Of a stretch of DNA of 64,000 nt, positions 26,746-35,081 are shown one piece after another; the stretch's first letter is position 1; the number at the start of each line of letters is the position of its first letter. The position numbers and the translations under genes were made by a program. The DNA comes from an uncultured Roseburia sp. (GTDB lineage Bacteria > Bacillota > Clostridia > Lachnospirales > Lachnospiraceae), in contig CAJUNX010000008.1 in NCBI GenBank assembly GCA_910587865.1, positions 54,453 through 118,452 of the forward strand, given 5' to 3'. The notes under the pieces were generated by a model that saw nothing but the letters and a program-made list of their open reading frames with translations, ran no database searches and had not been told where the DNA came from.

Positions 26746-26949
26746 GCTGTGAAAGCCCGGTTTCGGTGAACGTGCAGCATTCGCATCTGTGCGCAGGGCT
26801 GCGCGGGCGCCAGAGCCGCCGATCCGGATGAGCGGGAAGGACGGTCAGCCCTGATCGCGAATACGGGAGGCAGGATTGCGGGAGTCTGGCAGACAAAGCA
26901 GTCCCGTGGCTTTCATCTCCAGGTTTTATAAAGTAGAAAGGAGACATCC

Positions 26950-28176
26950 ATGACACTCTATGACGAACTCACCGCCCGCGGCTTAATCGCCCAGGTGACA
27001 GACGAAGAAGAAATCAAAGATTTAATCAACAACGGCAAAGCGACCTTCTACATCGGCTTTGACCCGACGGCGGACAGCCTGCACGTCGGACACTTTATGG
27101 CGCTCTGCCTGATGAAGCGCCTGCAGATGGCCGGCAACCGCCCGATCGCCTTAATCGGCGGCGGCACCGGCATGATCGGAGACCCCTCCGGACGCACCGA
27201 CATGCGTCAGATGATGACACCGGAAACCATTCAGCACAACTGTGACTGCTTCAAAAAACAGATGAGCCGCTTTATCGATTTTTCGAACGACAAAGCGCTT
27301 ATGGTAAACAATGCGGACTGGCTGATGGACTTAAACTACATCGATGTGCTCCGCGAAGTCGGCGCTCATTTTTCGGTGAACCGCATGCTGACCGCGGAGT
27401 GCTATAAGCAGCGTCTCGAAAAGGGCTTAAGCTTCCTTGAATTTAACTACATGATTATGCAGAGCTACGATTTTTACAGTTTGTTCCAGAAATACGGCTG
27501 CAACATGCAGTTCGGCGGCGACGACCAGTGGAGCAACATGTTAGGCGGGACAGAGCTGATCCGCCGCAAGCTCGGCAAAGACGCATACGCGATGACGATC
27601 AACCTTCTCCTGAATTCCGAGGGCAAAAAGATGGGCAAGACCCAGTCGGGCGCTGTCTGGCTTGATCCGGAAAAGACCTCGCCCTTTGAGTTTTTCCAGT
27701 ACTGGAGAAATGTCGCGGACGCCGATGTCTTAAACTGCATCCGCATGCTGACCTTCCTCCCGCTTGCGGAGATCGACGCGATGAACGACTGGGAGGGCGC
27801 ACAGTTAAACCAGGCAAAAGAGATCCTGGCCTTTGAGCTGACAAAGCTGGTGCACGGCGAGGAGGAAGCCGAAAAAGCAAAGACAGCATCCCACGCGCTG
27901 TTTGCGGGCGGCGGCGACCTGGCGCATATGCCGACTACGGAGCTTTCCGACGCGGATTTTGCAGACGGGCCGATGGATATCCTCGCGGTTCTGGTGCGCA
28001 CGGAACTCGCATCTTCCCGCTCTGACGCGAGACGGGCCGTGGAGCAGGGCGGCATCTCCGTCGCGGATCAGAAGATTACGGATATTAAGACGACATATGA
28101 CGCGTCATCCTTCGGCGCAGACGGGCTGATTGTAAAACGCGGGAAAAAGAAATTTGTAAAGGTGATTGTGAAATAA
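26950..28176 (+). CDS. tyrS: Tyrosyl-tRNA synthetase
   Basis: Class I aminoacyl-tRNA synthetase charging tRNA-Tyr, 408 aa. The HIGH-type motif appears as SLHVGHFMAL (about 42-51), the KMSKS loop as GKKMGKTQSG (about 225-234), and the tyrosine pocket around NYMIMQSYDFYSLFQK. The C-terminal S4-like RNA-binding domain (about 340-408) has SSRSDARRAVEQGGISV. AAAGGAGA precedes the ATG. Expression is controlled by the upstream tyrosine T-box. Monocistronic, followed by a mobile-element graveyard. Confidence 0.97.
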   Translation: MTLYDELTARGLIAQVTDEEEIKDLINNGKATFYIGFDPTADSLHVGHFMALCLMKRLQMAGNRPIALIGGGTGMIGDPSGRTDMRQMMTPETIQHNCDCFKKQMSRFIDFSNDKALMVNNADWLMDLNYIDVLREVGAHFSVNRMLTAECYKQRLEKGLSFLEFNYMIMQSYDFYSLFQKYGCNMQFGGDDQWSNMLGGTELIRRKLGKDAYAMTINLLLNSEGKKMGKTQSGAVWLDPEKTSPFEFFQYWRNVADADVLNCIRMLTFLPLAEIDAMNDWEGAQLNQAKEILAFELTKLVHGEEEAEKAKTASHALFAGGGDLAHMPTTELSDADFADGPMDILAVLVRTELASSRSDARRAVEQGGISVADQKITDIKTTYDASSFGADGLIVKRGKKKFVKVIVK

Positions 28177-28414
28177 AAGACCGGCCGCACAGCGGGAACG
28201 GGGCTGCTTTGACGGATGATTCATCCGCCAGGGCAGCAGTCCGTCTGCCCTGTTCGGGTTCCGCTGGAAAATATAAAAAATAGCTTTGTTTTCTGAAGAT
28301 ATATAAAAGCAACAGCAAGCCGAAGTTTAGGAGGAACGTAAATTTATCCCAAGTATATTGTTACATGGCGCCGGTAATTTTATTGCTTCAATGTTGCTTG
28401 CTTTTGCATAAATT

Positions 28415-28501
28415 CTACTTTGCTTCATTGCCGGGTACATTGATCTGCAGGCGGTCTTTCTTCGCCGAGATCACTGTTACCTTTGCTGCTACTACTCGCA
28501 T
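28415..28501 (-). pseudogene. N-terminal stub, probably of a large serine recombinase
   Basis: A 28-codon ORF with a very strong GGAGGAGGT site eight bases ahead of its ATG. It begins MRVVAAKVTVISAKKDRLQ and ends NVPGNEAK-stop. The VTVI(P/S)AK opening is typical of TndX/TnpX-like serine recombinases just before their LRVAAYxRVST catalytic start, and the ORF stops exactly where that would come. So the strong start is left with no catalytic domain. Recognition rests on a short motif. Confidence 0.45.
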
Positions 28502-28857
28502 GATTTAGACCTCCTCCAGCAGAATCCCGATTCCAGTATCCTGGTGTATATCAGGTCAGACAGGATGGCATTGAGGTCATACCGGAACTTATGCCGTTCC
28601 CGGATCTTCCTGGCCCGGTCAAATCCGAGCCCATAATAAACAGACTGCAGGAAAAGGTATCCGCCTATATAAAGTTTTTGGCGGTCGTAATCCAGCTGCC
28701 TGTCTGCATGGAACGGGATAAGGACTGTCCTGGCCTCATTTTCCTTTTTAGAACTGTTAAAGACCCGCGTACTCCCGTAACTGTCCCTCGCCCTCCTGAT
28801 ACCAAACATTTTCCCAATCCCTACTTTTCTATTCTCCTCCATTGCAATTTCTGACAA
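28492..28857 (-). pseudogene. N-terminal fragment of an IS1634-type transposase
   Basis: A 121-codon open stretch. YIGGYLFLQSVYYGLGFD and KFRYDLNAILSDLIYTRILE match the conserved N-terminal region of IS1634/IS4-group transposases, normally followed by PSSKLST and another 400 residues. Here the sequence diverges after ILES, reads 11 unrelated residues and stops. The breakpoint falls immediately before the recombinase stub, suggesting replacement of the rest of the IS by another element. Not functional. Confidence 0.65.
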
Positions 28858-28898
28858 AATATGCTACCCTCTTTCTATAAAAACGAGCAGAGGTGCAT

Positions 28899-29459
28899 AT
28901 GGAATATCATTCCCTAAACAACTTAAATGACAGTGACAAGTCTTCACTGACTTCCGTTTTTCAGGGCATTCTTACAAGCCTTAAACACATTTCCGTCAAT
29001 AAAGCCATATCCTATCTGCGGTACATACCCGAACAGTGCCGGATGCACCATAATTCCATTGAAAACAGGAAACTACGGTCTTCCCACGAAAAGAAATTCC
29101 ATCCCGTAAAACCTTACCGCGGAGAAATCTACAATGCATTCATCACGGAAGGCGTGGGCAGCGAACTGTGCGGAAACCACCTTGTTGTCATCATCCAGAA
29201 CAAAAAGGCCAACATTTACAGCGAAAAAGTAAATGTCCTCCCCATTGAAGGCGACGGCACAAAAATAAACCCCAATTATCAGGTACGCCTTTCATCTGCT
29301 GAACTGGCAGACGGAAAACTGGATAAAGAACCTTCCCGCATTATCGTGACAGACATCACCACGATTGACAAAGCCCGGCTCGGCAGACGGATCGGCCGCT
29401 TAACGCCGGAATGCCTTGCCGCTGTTGAAAAACTGCTGAAAAACCACTTAGAACTGTAA
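28899..29459 (+). CDS. PemK/MazF-family toxin with N-terminal extension
   Basis: Putative mRNA interferase of about 186 aa. The C-terminal 110 residues are the PemK/MazF fold: YRGEIYNAFITEGVGSELCG replaces the usual RGDIxxxxLxPxxGSEqxG, HLVVIIQNKKANIYSEKVNV the RPVLIIQNDxxN strand, and RIIVTDITTIDKARLGRRIG the Thr/Asp active-site strand. A helical N-terminal extension of about 70 residues could hold its own RNA or antitoxin interaction. The ATG follows AGAGGTG. No protein antitoxin gene is adjacent. Two structured RNA units follow within five bases of the stop codon. Confidence 0.8.
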   Translation: MEYHSLNNLNDSDKSSLTSVFQGILTSLKHISVNKAISYLRYIPEQCRMHHNSIENRKLRSSHEKKFHPVKPYRGEIYNAFITEGVGSELCGNHLVVIIQNKKANIYSEKVNVLPIEGDGTKINPNYQVRLSSAELADGKLDKEPSRIIVTDITTIDKARLGRRIGRLTPECLAAVEKLLKNHLEL

Positions 29460-29465
29460 ATTTTC

Positions 29466-29493
29466 TTGACTTTCCTATTGGAAATGCTATAAT
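29466..29493 (+). promoter_or_regulatory. Promoter of the structured RNA locus
   Basis: TTGACT at 29466-29471 and TATAAT at 29488-29493 with a 16-base spacer, beginning six bases after the toxin stop codon. A transcript from about 29500 would contain no ORF and end at 29586. Confidence 0.8.
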
Positions 29494-29499
29494 TAAGAC

Positions 29500-29586
29500 A
29501 TAGACAAATAAGTTATCTAGTCCCGCAAGGGACATTGGCCGCAAGGCTTTTCTAGGAAAAAGAGTTGTTTCATGCAACTCTTTTTT
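29500..29586 (+). ncRNA. Structured small RNA downstream of the PemK toxin, unit 1
   Basis: Predicted transcript of about 87 bases. CTAG (29517-29520) can pair with CTAG (29552-29555) to close a junction holding two GNRA-capped hairpins: GTCCC-GCAA-GGGAC (29520-29533) and GCC-GCAA-GGC (29538-29547), separated by ATTG. An intrinsic terminator follows. Unit 2 repeats the layout with different stem sequences, the signature of a conserved RNA fold. The role is inferred: an RNA antitoxin or regulator of the adjacent toxin. Confidence 0.7.
29557..29586 (+). terminator. Terminator of RNA unit 1
   Basis: AAAAAGAGTTG (29557-29567)/CAACTCTTTTT (29575-29585) with a seven-base loop and a run of six T. 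Strong intrinsic terminator. Confidence 0.9.
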
Positions 29587-29611
29587 CATATCTGCATATA
29601 CTGCTACCGTG

Positions 29612-29683
29612 ATCTAGCCCGCAGAGCGGGCATTGGCACACAGCTTTTTCTAAAAGACTCTCCTTAACCGGAGAGTCTTCTTC
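29612..29683 (+). ncRNA. Structured small RNA, unit 2
   Basis: Second copy of the RNA. ATCTAG, CATTGGC and CTTTTTCTA are kept in the same order as unit 1. The first hairpin is GCCCGC-AGA-GCGGGC (29617-29631), all its stem bases compensated; the second is GGC-ACACA-GCT. A terminal hairpin AAGACTCTCC/GGAGAGTCTT (29654-29679) lacks a full T run (CTTC). No clear separate promoter is seen; TATACT at 29597-29602 lacks a good -35. Confidence 0.6.
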
Positions 29684-29865
29684 GCAGCTAAAAGTTCAAA
29701 ATCCCCCTCACAATGAGCAACCTGATCCTATAATTCATCCACAACATCACGGCTGGAAAATCCCTCCTGCATTCGAAAAATATATTTTTTCATGAATCGC
29801 CTACATCCCTCCGATCAGAACCTCTTTTCCGCAAAATGCATATTAATATTTCCGAATAATTCCGT

Positions 29866-30747
29866 TCAAAACAGATCCTGCACGAAGCTCAGCTGCTCAT
29901 ATGTCCCCGTCTCCTCAAAAGTACCCAAATACCGGAAAATCCGTTCATTGTCATGAACAATGCCGGCTTCCTCACATCTCTGATGAAACAGCCTCATCAG
30001 GCGGGTACTGTCCGGGCTGTCAACGATATACTGATTTCCGTACGTTCGTATGTATTTTCCTTTCAATCCGGGAAACAGACGGTCCAGCTGCCCGTAAAAA
30101 TATTCCCTGTTCCCTTCCCGCAGCGTCAGTCCCATCCCGAAACAGATCACGCCGTAAACTCCCGCTTCCACGCACAATTCCAGGATTCCGGAAATATTTT
30201 CCACGGTATCATTGAGAAACGGCAGGATAGGACTCAGCCATACCACTGTCGGAATCCCTGCGTCCCGAAGTGTTTTCAAAACCTCAAAGCGCTCCCGCGT
30301 CGTACTCACGTGCGGCTCGATTTTTTTACACAGCTCTTCGTCGCATGTAGTCAGTGTCATCTGCACAACACATTTTGTCTTCTCATTGATGCGCTGCAGA
30401 AGGTCCAGGTCGCGCAGGATACGGGCCGATTTTGTGATGACGGTAAATCCAAACCCATACTCACAGATCAGCTGCAGGGCCCTTCTGACATTCCCGAGCT
30501 CCGTCTCCAGCGGGATATACGGATCCGTCATAGAGCCTGTGCCGATCATACATTTTTTCCGCTTATGCAAAAGCGCATACTCCAGCAGATCAATCGCATT
30601 TTCCTTTACCTCGATATCCTCGAATGCATGATTCATCTGATAGCACCTGCTCCTGGAATCGCAGTAAATACATCCATGGGAGCAGCCGCGATACAGGTTC
30701 ATTCCGTTTTTCGGTGATAAAATGCCTTTCGCTGTAACATAATGCAT
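29866..30747 (-). CDS. SPL-type radical SAM protein
   Basis: Radical S-adenosylmethionine enzyme of 293 aa, of the group related to spore photoproduct lyase (SplB-like, COG1533). The [4Fe-4S] motif is YRGCSHGCIYCDSRS near residues 19-33 (CxxxCxxC). Downstream barrel strands include MIGTGSMTDPYIPLE, VITKSARILRDLDLL and VWLSPILPFLND. The ATG at 30747 follows AAGGAGAAT; the longer reading has no ribosome site. The specific reaction is not known for most of this family. It is flanked upstream by family A repeat copy 3. Confidence 0.87.
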   Translation of the reverse strand: MHYVTAKGILSPKNGMNLYRGCSHGCIYCDSRSRCYQMNHAFEDIEVKENAIDLLEYALLHKRKKCMIGTGSMTDPYIPLETELGNVRRALQLICEYGFGFTVITKSARILRDLDLLQRINEKTKCVVQMTLTTCDEELCKKIEPHVSTTRERFEVLKTLRDAGIPTVVWLSPILPFLNDTVENISGILELCVEAGVYGVICFGMGLTLREGNREYFYGQLDRLFPGLKGKYIRTYGNQYIVDSPDSTRLMRLFHQRCEEAGIVHDNERIFRYLGTFEETGTYEQLSFVQDLF

Positions 30748-30813
30748 ACGATTCTCCTTACCTCTCTGGATCTTTGGACTGCTGTCGGTGTGCCTTAAGT
30801 TTATATTGTAAAA

Positions 30814-30968
30814 ATTCAGCCAGTCGAAATCGCATGGTGAAAATTGTGCTCGCACGAATTTTCATCCATCGGTTTCGACTGAGGGAGTGCCCGTATATGA
30901 GCAAAAATCAGCTGCGTAGCAGCGGAGCGTGCCGTAAGGCACGGTTTAGCGAATGGCGCGGGCTGAAC
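30814..30968 (+). repeat. Dispersed structured repeat, family A, copy 3
   Basis: 155 bases from ATTCAGCC to GGCTGAAC. The arm is here AGTCGAAA/TTTCGACT with an inner GAAAATT/AATTTTC stem: both arms differ from the other copies yet pair perfectly, the best evidence that structure is conserved in this family. Confidence 0.85.
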
Positions 30969-30986
30969 TTTTCGTAACTTTTCACC

Positions 30987-31015
30987 AAAAACCTGACATC
31001 ATCCGTCAGGTTTTT
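30987..31015 (-). terminator. Terminator after the repeat-containing protein gene
   Basis: AAAAACCTGAC/GTCAGGTTTTT perfect inverted repeat overlapping the stop codon of the gene at 31014. Bidirectional. Confidence 0.88.
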
Positions 31016-32081
31016 ACACCACATGCAGAAATTCCCGCTCTCCGCCCAGCGAAAATGCCATCGTATATCCCATCCTTCTCGCCCCGGCCGCCGCAGCGTC
31101 CGCCTGCACCCCGTAATCACACCAGAACGCTAAAAACCTCTCCTTCCCGTCCCGGGTCAGCGTCTCTCTGAGCCAGTCCGTCACGTCATCCGGCGGGATA
31201 CTGATCGTCCGGATTCCTCCAAACTGATATGCACGTTCTGCGCCGGCCGTCTCTTCCTGCTCTCCTGCCCGCACAGTCTCCCTATTTCTGCACGTCGCCC
31301 GCACAGTCTCCCTGTTTCTCGCCTGCACAGTCTCCCTGTTTCCGCCCATGACCTGCACGGTCTCCCTGTTTCCGCCCATGACCTGCATGGTCTTTGTAGT
31401 TGTGCACGTCACCTGTTCGAAGTCCGGCTGTCCCTGTCCCAGCCACACGATTGTCCCTCCGTGAGATGCCAGATAACCCCGCGCATAGCTGTAGGAAATC
31501 CGATACTGTACTACATCTGATATTCCGACTTTTAAAACCATCCCATCCAGAAGTGAAAGCTCCAGCGTTTCCCCGAAAATCCTGCCGGAAACGATCGCCT
31601 GATCCGCAACCTTACGAATGCGGACGCACTTCGGGCAGTCGGGCAGCGTCACGAGCTCCCCGCTGTCACACAGCAGAAAAATCTGCTCTGTTGCCGGCTC
31701 GAACAGCATCGCGTTCACTCTGCCGCGCGCCTGCACCATCCCGTCCATCGGAGTTTTTCCGATCAGCGCCACCTGGTCCCACACCCCGCCGCGCAGGGAG
31801 CGGAAGACATAAGGAAGTCCGTCCGCCCCCGTACCGGCTGCCGCAAAATCCACGTTTGTACCCACAAGCGCTGTAAAATGGCATGGCGTATAATATCCGG
31901 CATATAGTCCGTTAAAATCGACGGGATCCCAGTGTGCAAACGCACCGTTTTCATCCTTTCCGGCATTCTGATCCTTTCCTCCCTGACTGCCCCCGTCAAA
32001 TGATTTCCACAGCGTCCCGTCTGCTGCCAGGGCAAGCCGTACCCGTCCCGCCGCATCGCTGCATATTGTCAGAAATCCCAT
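31014..32081 (-). CDS. Unrecognised protein with in-frame tandem repeats
   Basis: 355-aa protein I cannot assign. The ATG at 32081 follows GGAGAAAG and gives MGFLTICSDAAGRVRLALA. The N-terminal 220 residues look like a beta-propeller or repeat-type beta structure, with recurring short strands such as DGTLWKSFDGG, TEQIFLLCDSGELVTLP and DGLPYVFRSLRGG. Then comes a degenerate tandem array containing GGNRETVQVMGGNRETVQ and further RNRETVRA units. The C-terminal 75 residues are helical with a WCDYGVQADAAAAGARRMGY segment. No signal peptide. Downstream of GH3 on the same strand. Confidence 0.6.
   Translation of the reverse strand: MGFLTICSDAAGRVRLALAADGTLWKSFDGGSQGGKDQNAGKDENGAFAHWDPVDFNGLYAGYYTPCHFTALVGTNVDFAAAGTGADGLPYVFRSLRGGVWDQVALIGKTPMDGMVQARGRVNAMLFEPATEQIFLLCDSGELVTLPDCPKCVRIRKVADQAIVSGRIFGETLELSLLDGMVLKVGISDVVQYRISYSYARGYLASHGGTIVWLGQGQPDFEQVTCTTTKTMQVMGGNRETVQVMGGNRETVQARNRETVRATCRNRETVRAGEQEETAGAERAYQFGGIRTISIPPDDVTDWLRETLTRDGKERFLAFWCDYGVQADAAAAGARRMGYTMAFSLGGEREFLHVV
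31270..31395. repeat. Degenerate ~30-bp tandem repeat inside a coding region
   Basis: About five units built on GCACAGTCTCCCTGTTTC, two of them 30 bases long and nearly identical (about 31324-31383), others 25-30 bases long. The reading frame is kept across all units, giving the RETV repeats of the encoded protein. Confidence 0.85.
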
Positions 32082-32142
32082 TTTTCTTTCTCCATCTGTA
32101 AACCGGTCAGAAAACCTCTGACCCATCTGATATTCTGCCGAA

Positions 32143-32168
32143 AAGAGCAGCCATTTCTGGCCGCTCTT
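32143..32168 (-). terminator. Terminator of the GH3 gene
   Basis: AAGAGCAGCCA/TGGCCGCTCTT stem 20-40 bases after the GH3 stop, with TTTTC following on the minus strand. Confidence 0.75.
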
Positions 32169-32185
32169 GTTCTGATTGTGCGATC

Positions 32186-34852
32186 TTACACCACCGCAAA
32201 CGCCAGCTTCCGGCTCCTGCTCACACCCTCATACGTGACCGTTGCCGTTACGCTCGCCGCGCCGGTGCCGACCGCCGTCACCGTTCCGTTTTCATCCACC
32301 GTGATCACGGACGGATCCGTACTCTCATATACCGGCTTGTACTCACACATACACAGGTGCGTCGTATCAAGCAGCGTCGCAGCGGCTTTTACCCGCGCAC
32401 ACTCACCGGCGGTGAGCACCTGACGGTCGCACGTCAGATAAACCGTGGCCAGCGGCGCGTTCCAGATGCCGCCGATCTCCGCCGTTGCGGAGCACGCGAT
32501 ATCCGCGCTGCTTCTTCCGATCTCGATCCGGTAAGTGCCGTTCTCCACGATCATTTTTTTGTGCAGATAACTCCAGAAGGTCAGCTCGCTGACCGGCACG
32601 TTCATGATCACGGTCTTCGTCTCTCCCGCTTTTAAGAAAACCTTCTCAAACGCCTTTAACTGGCGCACCGGTTTGTTGTCTGCCATCCCCTCCGGGATCT
32701 CCTTTGCCGCATAAAGCTCCACAATCTCGGCGCCGTCCCGGCTTCCGGTGTTCGTCACATCCACGGATACCACAAGGCTGTCATTCGCGTCGACCGGCCC
32801 CGTCACTGCCTTTGCCATGCCGTCCGCGCCGGCTGTCTCCACCTTCAGATTGCCGTAGTCAAATGTCGTATAGCTCAATCCGTGGCCGAACGGGAAGAGA
32901 ACCTCTTTATCAAAATACATGTAAGTTCTCGTCTTAAAGTCAAGGGTGTCGTGTTTGCGGAGACCATAATCGTTAATGTGCGGCAGATCCTTCTCCGACC
33001 GGTACCAGGTCGCCGAGAGTTTAGCGTTCGGATTCACCCTTCCAAACAGCACGTTCGCAATCGCGGTTCCCTGCGCCTGCCCTGCAAAATGCGCATTTAA
33101 CACGGTGTGCGCCTGATCAAAGAAATCTCCCGACACCGCGCCGAGCGCCGTTATCACGACAACCGTCTTCTCATTTGCCGCAAGCAGCCGTTTGATCTTT
33201 TCATTCTGTCCGTACGGCAGCTCGAGCGTATCGCGGTCGTGCTCCTCGGACGCATTCGTGGCATCCGTCCCGGCGATCACGATCACGCAGTCCGCCTCTT
33301 TCGCCGCCTTTACCGCGCGCTCCATCAGCACCTCATTGTCCACGCCCTTGTCCGGGTCGTCCGGCACATATTTATTCGGAGCCGCAAAGGACATACCGAC
33401 CTCCTGTAAGCTCACATTCGGTCCCATAAAGTCCGCCATGGTACTCTGCATCTGTGCCGCCTGCTCCGGATCGATCTCCGCACCTTCGCCGCCGGCCGTC
33501 CCCGCTCCGGGTAAAAGATCTGCCACGCCGCCGTCGCGCACCTCCTTGTCCGTGCACCAGCCCTTCTCGTAGCGCACCGCAGCATCGCTGTCCGCAAGCT
33601 CATTTTTGATTCCGTCAAGCGCCATGATGTTGACCACGGTCTCCACGATCTTGCTCATGCTCCCGGCGCTGTAGCCGCCAAGCTCACGGTAGATCGCGTT
33701 CGGCCCGACTACAAGAACCGATTTTAAGCTCTTCTTATCGAGCGGGAGAATGTTTTTGTCATTTTTTAACAGGACGATGGTGTCATTTGCCATATCCACC
33801 GACAGCTCCTGCATCGCCGGGCTGCAGATGCTCTCTTTTCCGAGACCGCTGTACGGCACGTGAGCCGGTTCGTCAAACAGTCCCAGACGGAAACGCGAGG
33901 TAAAGATGCGGATCAGCGCGCGATCCAGAACCCCCTCCGTGATCAGTCCCTTCTCAAGCGCATTCATCAGATTGTATTTGTGCTCCGTGCCGCAGGACAT
34001 ATCGGTCCCCGCGATCAGCGTCATCGCAGACGCCTCCTCCATATTTTTCGCGTAATAATGCCCGGACAGCTTCTCGCCGCCCATACCGGCAAACATCTGA
34101 TTCTCGTAGCAGTCCGCAACCGCGCCGCAGTCGGAAACCACAAACCCGTCAAATCCCCACTCCTCGCGCAGCAGCGTTGTCAGCAGCATGTCGCTGCAGG
34201 AGGACGGTACGCCGTTAACACGGTTGTAGGAGGTCATGATCGACTGCGCCCCGCCCTCACGGATCGCATATTCAAACACTTTTGCATAATACTCACGCAG
34301 CGTCGCCTCGTCCACGTTGTCCGAACCGCGGTGACGGTTGTTCTCTGAGCTGTTTAACGCATAGTGCTTCGGCGTCGACACGGTTTTCAGATACTTCTCA
34401 TCCTCCCCCTGCATGCCCTTTATATAATTTGCCGCCAGCTTTCCCGCCAGGTACGGATCCTCGCCGAAATTCTCGTCGCTCCGCCCGTTTCGCGGGTCGC
34501 GCGCCAGGTTGATCGTCGGGCACCAGAAATGCTGCTCATCGCCGTCCTGATTATAATAGGCGCGGCATTCGTCGGAGATCGCCGTACCCACCTTCTTTAT
34601 CTTCTCCCGGTCCCACGACTGGCTCATCGCCAGGCACACCGGATAACTGGTCACGTCCATCGGGCGCCATTTGAACGGTCCGAAAAAGCCGTGGGACGCC
34701 TCGCTCCAGTAATTGTAGTAGGGAATCCCGAGCCTCGGAATCGCCGCCCCGTGATTGCCGAGCTCGTTTACCTTTTCCTCCAGTGTCATCTTTGACACGA
34801 GATCCGCCGCCCGCTCCTCAAATGTGCGGGACTCATCCTTGTAGATATCCAT
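32186..34852 (-). CDS. Glycoside hydrolase family 3 with C-terminal Ig-like domain
   Basis: Cytoplasmic GH3 exo-glycosidase, 888 aa. The N-terminal barrel has INLARDPRNGRSDENFGEDPYL, KHYALNSSENNRHRG and the nucleophile Asp 241 in GFVVSDCGAV, a pattern seen in beta-xylosidase/arabinosidase-type GH3. The second alpha/beta domain, which supplies the acid/base, and a fibronectin-III-like domain (about 690-800, LFPFGHGLSYTTF) follow. The last 80 residues form a BIG2-like domain (STDPSVITVDENGTVTAVG), unusual in a protein without a signal peptide. It is divergent from an AraC regulator that probably controls it. Confidence 0.9.
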   Translation of the reverse strand: MDIYKDESRTFEERAADLVSKMTLEEKVNELGNHGAAIPRLGIPYYNYWSEASHGFFGPFKWRPMDVTSYPVCLAMSQSWDREKIKKVGTAISDECRAYYNQDGDEQHFWCPTINLARDPRNGRSDENFGEDPYLAGKLAANYIKGMQGEDEKYLKTVSTPKHYALNSSENNRHRGSDNVDEATLREYYAKVFEYAIREGGAQSIMTSYNRVNGVPSSCSDMLLTTLLREEWGFDGFVVSDCGAVADCYENQMFAGMGGEKLSGHYYAKNMEEASAMTLIAGTDMSCGTEHKYNLMNALEKGLITEGVLDRALIRIFTSRFRLGLFDEPAHVPYSGLGKESICSPAMQELSVDMANDTIVLLKNDKNILPLDKKSLKSVLVVGPNAIYRELGGYSAGSMSKIVETVVNIMALDGIKNELADSDAAVRYEKGWCTDKEVRDGGVADLLPGAGTAGGEGAEIDPEQAAQMQSTMADFMGPNVSLQEVGMSFAAPNKYVPDDPDKGVDNEVLMERAVKAAKEADCVIVIAGTDATNASEEHDRDTLELPYGQNEKIKRLLAANEKTVVVITALGAVSGDFFDQAHTVLNAHFAGQAQGTAIANVLFGRVNPNAKLSATWYRSEKDLPHINDYGLRKHDTLDFKTRTYMYFDKEVLFPFGHGLSYTTFDYGNLKVETAGADGMAKAVTGPVDANDSLVVSVDVTNTGSRDGAEIVELYAAKEIPEGMADNKPVRQLKAFEKVFLKAGETKTVIMNVPVSELTFWSYLHKKMIVENGTYRIEIGRSSADIACSATAEIGGIWNAPLATVYLTCDRQVLTAGECARVKAAATLLDTTHLCMCEYKPVYESTDPSVITVDENGTVTAVGTGAASVTATVTYEGVSRSRKLAFAVV

Positions 34853-34964
34853 AAAAAGTGCCTCCCTTCTCTTGATGATATCATAATAAGTGAGGCAGAA
34901 AGTATTTTCTATCTGTTTTATAAGATTTTTATCCTTTATATAAGATGATTTTTGCTAAAACGCA

Positions 34965-34994
34965 TTGACTGTTCGGGTATCGGGATAGTAAAAT
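34965..34994 (+). promoter_or_regulatory. Probable promoter of the AraC regulator gene
   Basis: TTGACT at 34965-34970 and TAAAAT at 34989-34994 with an 18-base spacer in the 230-base gap shared with the divergent GH3 gene. Confidence 0.55.
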
Positions 34995-35081
34995 GATAGG
35001 ATGCCAGGTGTACTTTTGGGAATATTGGAAATGTGAAACACGAAGAAATCGGAAAAAATCATACAAAACGGAGAATGATCC

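Noticed and set aside
26222..26956. 244-codon minus-strand ORF across the tyrS leader
   Set aside because: It overlaps a clear T-box riboswitch and a dispersed repeat; the protein has no recognisable domain and no ribosome site.
31270..31395. CRISPR array
   Set aside because: The units are contiguous degenerate tandem repeats in a reading frame, with no unique spacers and no cas genes.
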